This document shows, piece after piece, positions 11,235 to 22,019 of a stretch of 64,000 bases of DNA. Under the pieces are notes generated by a model, which saw nothing but the letters and a program-made list of their open reading frames with translations, made no database searches and was not told the DNA's origin. Every line of letters starts with the position of its first letter. Within the stretch, counting starts at the first letter, position 1. This stretch comes from Bacidia rubella (Eukaryota > Ascomycota > Lecanoromycetes > Lecanorales > Ramalinaceae): assembly GCA_032158265.1 (NCBI GenBank), contig JAVTIF010000009.1, positions 620,001-684,000 on the forward strand, written 5' to 3'. The translations under genes and the position numbers were made by a program.

Positions 11235-12698
11235 TCATGACTTCTTCACAATATCCTCTGTGGCTTTGTCTCTCTGCCCGAGGCTCCCACTCCGCTCGTG
11301 TGGCTCAAGCTTCTTACCATCCTCACCGCCACCGATCTTATCCGACATAGCTTCGGCAGCGGCTTGCTTCAGTCTTTCGGTATCCTCTGACTTGATGTCT
11401 TTCTTCTTGGACTCCTCGTCATCGCTGTCGCCTAAGCTGAACGGATCGTTTTCTGCGACTGGACTGGGATCGGCAGCTGCGAGAGGTTGCCACTTGCTGT
11501 TCTTCCCACTTGCGCCCGAGTTGGGTCGATTGAGTGGAGAGGGCGACTTGGGGTAGTGGATATCTATTTCTTCTGGCGGGCCGTCTTGGAAGGATACTCT
11601 GCGTCCTGCATTGGAAGAAGGGCGAGGTGTGGGTTTGAAGAGGTCGGGATTCGCTTGTGGTCTGCTAGACCGTCGCTCGGGGTGTGCTGGTTGCAGTCAG
11701 GGTATGTTCAGTCAATGCCATGCCAGGTCCCACATACCTTCATTGTCATGCAGTTGCAGATTTGCAAAATTATCATCAATGACTTGTGGATCGGCATCGT
11801 ACCGTTCGCGATCTGTGCTTCTTCTGCCATATTCGCTACTACGCCGGCCACCGTATGTACCCTGCTGAGTGTAGCCCTGCGCTGGAACGGGTGGTGTTGA
11901 TTGGAACTCGTCCTCTTCTTCGCCATCGATCTTCTTCTTCAACGTCGTAACCCACTTATTGAAATTGCTCTGAGTTTCGAGGAATCCTTTCTTTATGTTA
12001 TCGCGGATGACGGGCAGATCATCTGCAAAATCTTAGCTTGCTTCTTCCATAGTGATCTCAGTGGGCATACCATCGAAGAAGCTATGTTCCTTGTCCTCAT
12101 CATCATACTGACTTGGCATTGGCCGTTGCTGTGGCCGAGGCTGTCCTCGAGCTGGCTGTCTAGGAGCGGCCCCGTACGTATCGACCCCATTGTAATGTTC
12201 CGCCAACTGTCGTGCATACCTCTCATCAGCCGCAAGTTGATCCTCCTCTGTAGTCGTAGGCTGCGGCTGTCGTCTTGGAGGCTGCTGAGGAGGGGCGGGT
12301 TCAGGTTCAGCAGCATCGGGGTCGGACATTCCCAGGAGCGCGTTGAAAGCGGGTTCGACTTTTCCACCGCTAGCACGAAGCACTGCTCTGACTACAGAGG
12401 CATCGATCGCGGGAAAAGCCTCCTTCAGAGTGTTCTCTGCTTGCTGCTCTGGGGCTAGCGGACGTGGAGGTTTTGGAGGAGCAACATCTTCACCGAAGCC
12501 TGCTTTCGGAGCAGAATCCGATTGGGCGGGCTTGTTGTTGGGCGAAGAAGGTGTCGAAGCAGCATCATCATCGAAGTCTAAGGCTTTGGCTGTTGTAGGT
12601 GATTCCGGACGAGGTTCTGACTTCTGTAAGACCGTCAATAGGCTGCCATACTTTGAGAGTCTGGGGACTTTACGTACAGGTTTCTCTGAGTCGGCCAT
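11235..12698 (-). CDS. CUE-domain ubiquitin-binding protein (Cue5-like)
   Basis: Exons 12071-12698, 11738-12022 and 11235-11686 give 454 residues if the frame is read through at 12624-12677, or 436 if that 54-base segment is spliced out. The CUE domain is at about residues 85-130 (AENTLKEAFPAIDASVVRAVL, then KVEPAFNALLGMSD). Next come a Pro/Gln-rich stretch, the conserved motif SFFDDDLPVIRDNIKKGF formed by the splice of the 48-base intron, and a disordered acidic-Ser tail. Yeast Cue5 links ubiquitinated cargo to Atg8 for autophagy of aggregates and proteasomes; that role here is inferred. The first Met in better context is at 12698. Divergent from the helicase gene, with 320 bases shared. Confidence 0.82.
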
Positions 12699-13018
12699 GT
12701 TGATCGATATGAGCGCCTTTCCAAGAGAATACAACTCACGAAATGTAATAGTCCTGCTCTGTTAGGACAATTGCGCTGTTAAACATATGATGCAGAAGAA
12801 GTTGTTTTCTTCTTCTCCGTAATGGATATGACGGTGCTGTGTGGCGCGGGTGTGGCGGTGGTCTTGGAAAGGGTTTCTCCAAAGTTGAAGTCGCCGTCAA
12901 CGACCACGTAATATCTTTCGGGAACTACGACGCTGGGAGTGAGATGAACACTAACTCTCGTCCGCTGTAAACCTGTGCAGGTTGTATGCTATGAATGTAG
13001 GTCACTAAGCTTTGTAGC
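12699..13018. other. Divergent intergenic region, CUE gene / DHX35-like
   Basis: 320 bases between two divergent ATGs, expected to hold both promoters. No clear named motif. Confidence 0.5.
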
Positions 13019-15095
13019 ATGGCGGAGTTTGATCTTTCTGCGTCTTTCATTCCTGCATTACACAAACCATCGTCTCTCCTCCCAATAGCTCGTCATCGAG
13101 AAAGCTTGCTGTACTTGATAGACACAATTCCTGTCACTGTTGTTGTTGGGCAGACGGGAAGTGGAAAGACTACTCAGATCCCACAATTTCTTGAGCAAAC
13201 ACGATGGTGCAATGATGGCAAAGCGATAGGCGTCACCCAAGTATGTAAGTTAAGGTTGTTGCCACATCAATTTCATTGCAAAGCTCATGACATCCTAGCC
13301 TCGCCGAGTGGCTGCCACAACAGTCGCTGCCAGGGTAGCAGAGGAAATAGGATGCAAGCTAGGTGAAGAAGTCGGCTACTCGATCAGATTCGAAGATCTG
13401 ACAAGTGCAAAAACTCGCATCAAGTTCTTAACTGATGGCTTATTGTTACGAGAGGCATTGGCGGACCCTCTCCTGTCCAAATACTCTATTATCATGGTAG
13501 ATGAAGCGCATGAGCGATCCCTTAGTTCTGATATCCTCCTTGGTGTACTGAAGAAAATTCGAAGAAAACGACCAGATTTGCGTATCATCGTCAGCAGCGC
13601 TACGTTACAAGCCGAAGACATCCTGAATTTCTTCTCCACCAAAACATCCACGATCAACGACGAAAACGCAGAGCAAGAAATTGGCAGAATAATCAGCCTG
13701 GAAGGCCGCATGTACCCCGTCGATATCCACTACCTTCGAGACCCCACAGAAGACTACCTCGAACGCGCCATCTCCACCGTCTTCTCCATCCACTCCAACG
13801 AGCCCGAAGGCGACATCCTAATCTTCCTAACCGGCCGCGAAGAAATCGACACAGCCCTCCAAAAGATCGCCGACCGCTCTCTCACCCTCCCACCAACCGC
13901 CCCCTCCATTCTCCCCCTCCCCCTCTACGCCGGCCTAACAAGCGAACAACAACTCTCCGTCTTCGACACCGCCCCGGAAAACACCCGCAAAGCCATCCTC
14001 TCCACCAACATCGCCGAAGCCTCCGTCACAATCCCCGGCATCGTCTACGTCCTCGACTGCGGCTACGTCAAACTCCGCGCCTACAACCCCCTCACAGGGA
14101 TCGAAACGCTCACACCGACTCCCGTTTCGAAAGCTAGCGCTACCCAGCGCGCTGGACGTGCCGGCAGGACCAAGCCGGGGAAATGCTACCGCTTGTATAC
14201 GGAAGCTATGTACGATAGTTTGTCCGAGGCGACGGTGCCAGAGATCCAGCGCTCGAATCTCGCGCCTGTGATACTGCAGTTGAAAGCGCTGGGGATTGAC
14301 AACATCCTCCGCTTCGACTTCCTGACCCCGCCACCCGCGGAGCTTGTAACCCGTGCACTTGAGCTGCTGTATTCGTTGGGCGCGCTCGACGAGTACGCGA
14401 AGCTGACTCGTCCAACTGGCGTTCGTATGGCGGAACTGGCTGTGGAGCCCATGATGGCGAAAGTGCTGCTGGAAGCGCCGAAGATGGGGTGCCTAAGCGA
14501 AGTACTATCAATAGCCGCGATGACGAGCTTGCAAGGATCTGTATGGTACGAGGGGAGTGACGGCAAAAAGGGGCAAGAGAGTTCACGCCGGAAATTCGCG
14601 GTTGAGGAGGGCGATCACTTGACGTTGTTGAATGTGTACGAGGCATTCATCACGAAAGGTAGGAAGGACGCGCGGTGGTGTCGGGACAATCATTTGAATT
14701 TCAAGAGTATGACGAGGGCAGTCAGTGTGAGAAATCAGTTGAGGCGGTATCTACAGCGGTTGGGTGTGCCAGTCGAGGAATCGTTGGCGGGCGCGAAGAG
14801 AGTGGGTGGTGAGGATCGAGCGGTGCTGATACGCAAGTGTTTGACGATGGGGTATTTTGCGCATGCGGCGAGAATGCAGCCCGATGGGACTTTTAGGACT
14901 GTTAATGGGGCGGTGACGCTGCATGCGCATCCGAGCTCGCTGATGTTCAATCGGAAGGCGGATTGGGTTGTTTTTCATGAGGTCTTGGAGACGGGGGAGA
15001 AGACTTTTATTAGGGATGTGACGAAGATTGAGAAGGCGTGGTTGTTGGAGGGAGCGGTGGGGGAGTATTATCAGGTCAAGGATGGTGATCGGTGA
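13019..15095 (+). CDS. DEAH-box RNA helicase, DHX35 type
   Basis: Two exons (13019-13240, 13299-15095) give 672 residues. The intron removes 58 bases and restores GVTQPRRVAATTVAARVAEE. Helicase motifs in order: I GQTGSGKTTQ (about 46), Ia TQPRRVAA, II VDEAHERSLSSD, III SSATL, IV LIFLTGREEI, V STNIAEASVTI, VI QRAGRAGRTKPGKCYRLY. The winged-helix, HA2 (LQLKALGIDNILRFDF) and C-terminal OB part (WVVFHEVLETGEKTFIRDVT) follow. The short N-terminus and diagnostic stretches such as RRKFAVEEGDHLTLLNVYEAF match DHX35, a spliceosome-associated helicase of the C-type complexes that budding yeast lacks. ATP-dependent RNA unwinding is family knowledge; its exact splicing step here is inference. Third-position usage changes visibly inside the gene, C-rich at about 13700-14110 and G-rich after that. 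Confidence 0.93.
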
Positions 15096-15477
15096 GATGG
15101 GAGGGGAAAGAGGCTGGTAAAGGCGCAAAGTATGCTGAATTAGATCGCTTGAGGGAGGATGATAATAATAATAATAACAAATGAAACTCTTGATCGTTGT
15201 TGAGATTTCATGTGTACTACCGTGCCGACCGTATCGTTGCGTTGCCTCTGAGGCCGCATTATTCGCCTTCAAAGACGCCAACTTATGCACTACAAGGTCA
15301 AGTCAATGACGACCAGATCTGATACCGGTCATGATCCAGGGCCCGAGCCCATTTTCATTCAACGCCAGTGCTATGATGTACATCCTCCACGCCGTAACCC
15401 CTAGATATCAAAGTTTCGAAGGAATGTTTGAAGACATGTCATGAGAATAGGTAAGGTCTCCCTTAAGCCTCTGCTGC
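15096..15477. other. Convergent 3' intergenic region
   Basis: 380 bases between the converging helicase and carrier genes. It holds an (ATA)n microsatellite at about 15162-15178 and nothing else recognisable. Confidence 0.5.
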
Positions 15478-16876
15478 TTACTCCACAGCGTCCACACTCT
15501 CCCTCAGCATTGGAGGAGGATCAGGCAGTTCATTGATCCTCTTCTTCACAAATTCGAAACTCGAAAAGAAAATGGTGTTGATCAGACACGAGCGAGCCAT
15601 AGAGACTCCAATGCCCGAATACATCTTCCGTTTGAAGAACTCAACCTTTGGCACCTTTACCACTTGCCCCTTTGGGGTTGAAAGGCAGTTGCGCTGGTAG
15701 TGGGTCTTGGCTGTATCGATGGGATAGATCTAGGGAGTTTAGCATTAGCAACATTTTGACTTATCTATAGTAGCGTGAACGAATGCATGAGAAACAATAA
15801 GAAAACCCCTTGAGACGTACACAAGCCCACGACATTAGACCACAGAAGCCTCCAGCAAGCGCAACTGACAATGGTGATGTAGGTGAGTCGCTCTTCTGCA
15901 ACTTGACCAGCATCTGTTTCGTACTTTCATAAGTTGTGAAGTAGATGATCGTGCCGATGGTGTCCCTAAGCAAGTGCAAGCTAAAACCGGAGTACAGTCC
16001 CGACCATCCGCGCTTCACAACGATGTTCTTAGCAGTACGAAAGGTACCTTTTCGCTCATAGCTTGACTTCAGCACCGGATCCTCCATACTGGAATGATTG
16101 CGGTTCGCCATGAGAGTGGAGATCTGAGCAGACATCTTGGTGAGCTCGAACGGGCCTGAAAGATTGTCAATACTACATAATGCGGCAGTCATTGGCACTT
16201 ACAAGCTACGACGGTGATCAGACCCCCAGCCGTACCTCCAGCAGCGCCGAAGCACGCCATTGTGGCAAGGGTTGGAGTACTACCTGGCCGATTGACGGTG
16301 ACAAGAGGTTCATCACCTCCAGTCGCCCGACCGATGGCGGCGGAATACTTGTATTTCGCTTTCTGGTATATCGAGAAGGACGTAGTTCGCACGAGTGTGA
16401 CGCTGAATACGGGTGCAAGAGCCCCTAAGTATTGACCGCGTCAGTTTGCCAATATTCACGCTGTTTCGAGAGTTGGAGCTGAAGTACCGCGCCAAAAGCC
16501 CTTCAATCTTTCCGTCTGATAGGTATGCGAGACACAATCCAAAACATTTCTATAACGGTATCTGAAGCGTGTCAGCCCTTCACTTATATCGAGTAGCAAA
16601 TTCTGGTGGTTCATACGCTTGCATGCGGGTTTTAATAGAGTCAAGCGGAAACTTCCTAGGGTGTTAGCATCCCGCATATAACACACCAGGTGCAAGACGT
16701 ACAGCAGATAATGTGCTCAGTATACTGCTAGTACTACTGGCTATCACCGTTCGATGTGACTTGGCCCATGCCCTTGCCTGCTCCTCAGTAGGGATCAACT
16801 GGGTAGGCACGTGATCAACTCCCACATCTCCTCCGCCGGACGCAGGGGTCCGCTCTTTTACACCCGGCATGCTCAT
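15478..16876 (-). CDS. Mitochondrial carrier family (SLC25) protein
   Basis: Six exons (16703-16876, 16617-16651, 16561-16488, 16424-16203, 16155-15821, 15729-15478) sum to 363 residues. All three carrier repeats are visible by their signature P-x-[DE]-x-x-[KR]: FPLDSIKTRMQ, then CPFELTKMSAQ, then IYPIDTAKTHYQ. Each of the three Pro residues lies at or just after a splice junction, which supports the splicing. The protein should span the inner mitochondrial membrane six times and exchange a small metabolite. LVRTTSFSIYQKAKY and the gap between repeats 1 and 2 resemble a fungal-specific subgroup near the carnitine/amino-acid carriers, but the substrate cannot be assigned. The 35-base second exon is unusually small. 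It is transcribed away from PHO81's 3' end. Confidence 0.88.
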
Positions 16877-17561
16877 CTGTACTTCTTGGACTGGCTGTTC
16901 AGCCTGGACTGATGGGGCTGCGCTTGCAGGCTATTCGCGGTGGGAACGGGGCGGACCAGGACCATGTGCACTCCATGAGGATAGCTTTATGACATGGACG
17001 TAGTTGAAGGGCCTGGTCCGTAGAAAGTTTTGAACCGAGTGCTGATGCCGTGCCGGCGACTTTTGGAAGGTTCAGTCTGCTCTGGGTAGCTGTCCACGCG
17101 GCGACAGAGGGAGGTAATGGTTAGGAGGGGCGCGGAAGTGGGGTGAAGTTACAAAGGAGGGGCGCTGCAGGGCGGATACTCGAGGAGCCTTCTGCATCAG
17201 ATTGAGGATGCGGCGAATGACGAGGGTATATAGGAGAGTAGTGGTCAAGAGAATAAGTAAAGGAAGCAAACAATAGGAGAGTGAGGAAGTAGGGAAGGCG
17301 TGTAGTGTAGGATTTAAATGGACGACGAAGGTATCATGCCTGCAAGATGCCTGATTGGCTAGAATCTTGCTAGTGTATCTTGCGATGACCCACCCATTAG
17401 CTAGCTCTTGAGAATGAGTCTCCAGCATTAATACGGAGTATCATCATCCATATCACCATCAAGTGCGAAAAAACGTCTATACTGCGACGATAGACTTTAC
17501 ACGTTATCCATTATCTACTATATTGTCATTGTGCAATAGGGCACTTGCAAACTCCCATACT
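16877..17561. other. Intergenic region, carrier promoter / PHO81 terminator
   Basis: 685 bases between two minus-strand genes. A pyrimidine-rich 5' leader for the carrier is likely. The open stretch at 17072-17428 on minus reads as low-complexity and I do not accept it as a gene. Confidence 0.5.
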
Positions 17562-20500
17562 TCACATGTCGATCGTCTCGTTGAATCGAAGAATCCCGTT
17601 GCCCCTCAAAATCCCATCTACCCCATCTGGCATTCGATAATTGCGTGCTGCCGCTGCATTCTGCTGCCGGTCTTGCGATGTATCCATCACAAGTACCAGT
17701 CCTGCCACCTTGATCGATTCTATCAGAGAGGGTACCATTTTCTAAAGCAAGTCAATATCACACACTGTCACCTGCTCTTTTCGAGAAGCATCCACTCACC
17801 AGCAACCATGAACTGCATACAAGGCCCATGAAATTGTTTCCCTGTGCGATCCGAACTGCTTCTTTGGCTGATAGTGATTGTCGTCCGTTGCTAGCTACTG
17901 CCACTCCGAGTGATGCAGCCTCTCCAATCTGTGGCTCAGCCATCACTTCGAGCCCGTTACACAATAGTACTGGATCTACTCTCATAATTAGCTTTGCGTG
18001 CCTGCATCTTCTCCCGCAGGGTTTCTCATTGTTGCATACAGTTTGGTTGCTTCCAATTCAGCGCTGTGCAGATGTCCGGATTGTAGGAAGAAAACACCAC
18101 GGATCGCACGAAGTCAGGACTCTGCTCTTTTGTGAGACGAGTATGTTGAAAAACTTCTTTCAAAATAGCGTCAACGAAGCTGTTGATGTTGTCACTAGGC
18201 CCAAGATCCAGCGCCCGCTCTTGAGCTGCCGTTGGAAAGAGGACTCGGATCTCAAGGTGAATTGCTGTCGGAAGGTGTGCTAAGACGTCTTTGAGTCTTG
18301 CAAAAGACGAGGTGAGGAGCTGATGGATCTTGGTATGCTCTTCATCTGTTCTGAGAGCAATATCAGCAAGTAATTGCTCGTAATTAGGACCTCGCACGCC
18401 GAGACGCAAAAATTGTTCGTATGTTAGTCTGCCGACCGGTACTTCTAGTCCATGATGATTGATAGACCATCTTGGATACAGCACGGGGATTCGATCTCTT
18501 GTGACTTGTACAAAGAGCTGAACATAGTTGCCTGACAGGCTGGACCCGGTTATCAGTCCGGTTGGATGAGTGTCGACTTGACTTGTAGCTCTCCAATATG
18601 TCGCAAAGTTGGTGATGTCCAAAGGCATGCCATGGAACGGCTTGATAACCTCAAATCCGAAGCTGATTTGCCCAATAGCCCGCAGTCGAAGATCGAACAA
18701 CGGTAGACAACAATGGCCTGAGCTATGCGCCTGCGCTGTGAAGAGACTTGGCAGGGCTACACTCTTCGCAATGACCTTTGAGCCAAATGTAGGGTAGATA
18801 TCGAAATCGATTGAGAAGGAGCCAAGAGCGTCAATTTGAAAGGTGACGATCCGAGAATCTTCCTGTATAGGAAGCATGAGATTGCGGGGAATCACATCGG
18901 AAGATTTTGAGGAGATCGTCAGCCGAGCAGCCGGGTATTTGCTGTTATGATAGAACATAATTGCTTCCGATCCTGAAGACTCGAACGTCAATTGTACAAA
19001 GGTCTTGTTATCTAGGAAATTGTGGCCGTAACGGCGAAGCGGTATAATGGGCGGAGGTAGCGACAAGTCAGGGATGCCGTCTATCTCCGTAGGTCCTGAT
19101 GATATCTCTCCAAATGCCTGAGATGGCAATGTTTGTCCTGTACCAGGCGGGGGCTGTTTCGAGATCGCCTGATCTCCGAAGCTGAGCAATCTCATGCAAT
19201 CCAAGTGACCCTCCCATGCAGCGTAATACATTGCTGAGTAGCCTTTCTCGTCTAGAATGGATGTGTCCACACCCCGCTGCAGGAGCGTTTGCATGCAATC
19301 AACGTGACCTTCTGAAGCTGAGTGGAACAAAGGGGTCCATTGGTAAAGCCTATCACGCTGATCCAGATCTGCGCCATATTCCTCCAGCAGGAGTAGTGTT
19401 CCTGGACTCTGGCCAGATCTTGCCACGAGATGTTGTGGGTATAGACCCTCTGCGTCCGGCAACAACCTTGCTCTGTTTTCAAGTAGGAGCTTGGTAATAG
19501 CTATCCACCCATACTGGCAAGCTAAATTCAGGGGCAGATGGTCAGATTCATTTTCTGGGTCCAGTCGAGCGCTGTGCTGCAGCAGCTGTTGTACGCAATC
19601 TAGATGATTTTGTGCTACAGCATGAACCAATGGGGTGAATTTGTCGTGATCAAGCTCGTCTATAGTACCCGGATTAGACTGAAGCAGGATTTGGACCATT
19701 GCCGTCCGACCCAGACTACAAGCATAGTGCAGAGGTATCCTTCCGTACACATCAGGCCTAGCAACGTCAACTGCATTTGCGAGACCCATCTGCAGAGCAG
19801 CCGCGTTATCGGATATGGCAGCTTCATGCAAGCAATTTCTTTCATTGATCTCGTCCTCGACCTGTATGTCCACTAGCCCACTAGCTAGTAGGAGAGTGAG
19901 TGAAGTCTCTAAGGCGTCAGGAACTGCAGTCAAGAATATTCTCGTAAATCGTTCCTTCGCATCAGGGGATGCTTGCAAACGAGCAATCCATTCCTGCAGA
20001 GAACCTATGTTGCCACTGGTCGTAGCTTGCACGATTTGAGCGTCAGTGTCATCGTTTTCTATACCTTTAGCCTGGCCAGTCACTGTATATTCGGTTGATC
20101 TAGTAGGCTCGAAACGAATGTTTTCCCCCTCAGCCCAGGCGCTGAGTTCTTGAATGCTAGTTGTTGCTTGGTCTGAGAGGTCACTTATCACGTCGCGATT
20201 GAAACAAGGTTGGACCTCGACGGCACGAGACAGGTAAAGCTCTTTGAATCGCGACTGATAGCTTGTCAGCAATATTGAAAAGTAACTCATTACTTGAGAC
20301 CTTTACTTTGGACGTTTTATCCCACTGATACCTGTCAGTCAACAGCATTTGAGGGGTAGATAGCGACTATACCTTCTTAAGAATCTTTGAGAATGCTGTG
20401 TTGTTGATTTCGACAAATTGCTAGATGAGTCAGGCCTATCAAATAGATGATCACGAGTGTACAGACCTGCAATTTGTTAAGTTCATTACAGAACTGCTGG

Positions 20501-21125
20501 AAACCCTCTTCCAGGGTAATGAAGCTTGCTGAAAGCTTGGATGCAGTTGTCGACCTGCCTTGCATAACCTTCTTCTTTCCTAAAAGGGTCTTCAAGCGGA
20601 GCTTGAGCTGCCAAAAGTGAACATTGAGGTTTCAGACATTCGACATGATGCCCACCTCCGCTTCCTTCTGCAGGTAGAATGCATTGACTTTTTCTAGCTC
20701 ACGCTCCTAGAAGCCTTCAGTGACCGGTTACGAAAGCTGTCTGCATTTCACAAACCAGGCGGAAGAAGAAAGCTGCACGATTGGCTTGCAATGTCGCTTG
20801 CGGATCTTGCACGTCCTGAGCTGAGGAAGATGCATTTCGAGGGAGAATGGGCGGAGTTGCGCTCAGTTGTTTGATAAGCTAAATGCCGGTCAATAAATTG
20901 CGTACAGCCATTAGTAATGCTCAACGTGTTCAATTGACCTTCTTGAGTGCCTTATAGTTGACGAAACTTGTTGCATATTCGGGTATATCGAGTTGGCGTT
21001 TCTGCAAGTGCTTGCCGAATTTCCTTCACAGACATAGTTGTAAGGATAAAGTTAAGATCGAAATGCAAAGATAGGTGTAAAGCCTTTACGAAAAGAGCTG
21101 TACATAGAAGCTGCATAACTTACAT
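17562..21125 (-). CDS. nuc-2: PHO81/NUC-2: SPX-ankyrin-GDPD phosphate-sensing CDK inhibitor
   Basis: Ten coding exons give 1012 residues: 21124-21125, 20939-21023, 20756-20878, 20656-20706, 20467-20607, 20373-20420, 20307-20324, 18040-20254, 17800-17975, 17562-17741. The N-terminal SPX domain reads KFGKHLQKRQLDIPEYATSF, then LIKQLSATPPI, FFFRLERELEKVNAFYL and QFVEINNTAFSKILKKWDK. Ankyrin repeats follow at about 260-470 (GRIPLHYACSLGRTAMVQIL, TPLVHAVAQNHLDCVQQLL and others). The C-terminal half is the degenerate GDPD-like region ending VRSVVFSSYNPDICTALNWK, KEAVRIAQGNNFMG and GVDGILRGNGILRFNE. In yeast and Neurospora this protein inhibits the Pho80-Pho85 type cyclin-CDK when phosphate is low. 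The initiator ATG is split by the first intron (AT at 21124-21125, G at 21023). Two CACGTTTT sites lie upstream. Confidence 0.94.
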
Positions 21126-21138
21126 GATCGCTTTTCAA

Positions 21139-21146
21139 CACGTTTT
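21139..21146 (+). promoter_or_regulatory. CACGTTTT, Pho4/NUC-1-like site
   Basis: Exact CACGTTTT fourteen bases upstream of the PHO81 initiator. Pho4-type bHLH factors bind CACGTG strongly and CACGTT with flanking T more weakly. It may lie in the 5' leader rather than the promoter. Function is inferred from the motif and the gene's role in phosphate sensing. Confidence 0.35.
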
Positions 21147-21529
21147 CCGAGTAGTGGCTAGGAATCCACGGTACATTTGCGAGCAAGGCGGGCGAAAGCC
21201 ACGATTGCGCCCAATTAGAGCCAGAGGTACTACTTCTTCATAGTCCTCAATGCTCATAAAGAGAAGACGCTCGTAGCAACAAGAGTTTCCATGGGAACGG
21301 TATGTTCCCGCTGCTGAGCAGTGTCAAGGTTGAGACAAGCTTGAGTGGGCTTGTCTTTCCAGTGGCGACATCGTTAAAATTTCCATCCTGCGAGCCATTT
21401 CCGCCAGAAACTACAAGCGAGGTTATGAAAAGGGACAGTGGTGCATCTTTCATGGGTTTCCCATAGAATCTTGTTGCGTATATTCTAGTGTTGCACAGTA
21501 GATTTACCAATCACCGTAGTGGATGCACC

Positions 21530-21537
21530 CACGTTTT
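21530..21537 (+). promoter_or_regulatory. CACGTTTT, Pho4/NUC-1-like site
   Basis: Second exact CACGTTTT about 405 bases upstream of the PHO81 start, a normal distance for a fungal activator site. An eight-base motif will also arise by chance, so support is modest. Confidence 0.35.
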
Positions 21538-22019
21538 TTTAGCTTAGTAGACCGTAGCGGGGGAATAAACGCTCCTGAATGCAGGCTGCTGAACTGACTT
21601 GATGTATAGAAAATCGTAATTGATTGTGATGTTGATTATTTTCTATGGACGAGGCGTTTTTAATACGGACAAGTACGTGCAAAGGGAAGTCTCTAAGTAT
21701 ATACACCCCAACCTGACTATCTCCCAAGCATACCTCCTGGCTATGTTTCAATACTAGTTGCTAAGTATGAACCCGAGATATCAGTACGCTATTGCCAAAA
21801 CAACGAATAGAGAAACAAAGCGTTGTCGTAATAGGCACCGTCCACCCCCAATGAGTCCGAACGACCAGTGTACCGATGCAAGAAAAGTATCCATAGAGAG
21901 TGGGTAGGTGATATCATCAATTCAAGGGTAGCTCTGTGGCCAAACTCCACCCCGGACCTCAGCAAGAATTTAGCTGTGCAAGAATGACGGCGTGGGAAAC
22001 ATGCTCGAAAGCCTACGGA

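Larger units (their letters stand above)
21126..22019. other. PHO81 upstream region
   Basis: About 890 bases between the PHO81 start and the stop of the membrane-protein gene, both on minus. No credible ORF. It contains two CACGTTTT motifs listed separately. Confidence 0.55.

Noticed and set aside
17072..17428. 118-codon minus-strand ORF with a hydrophobic stretch
   Set aside because: Lies in the carrier leader/PHO81 terminator interval; low-complexity pyrimidine-derived codons and no family.
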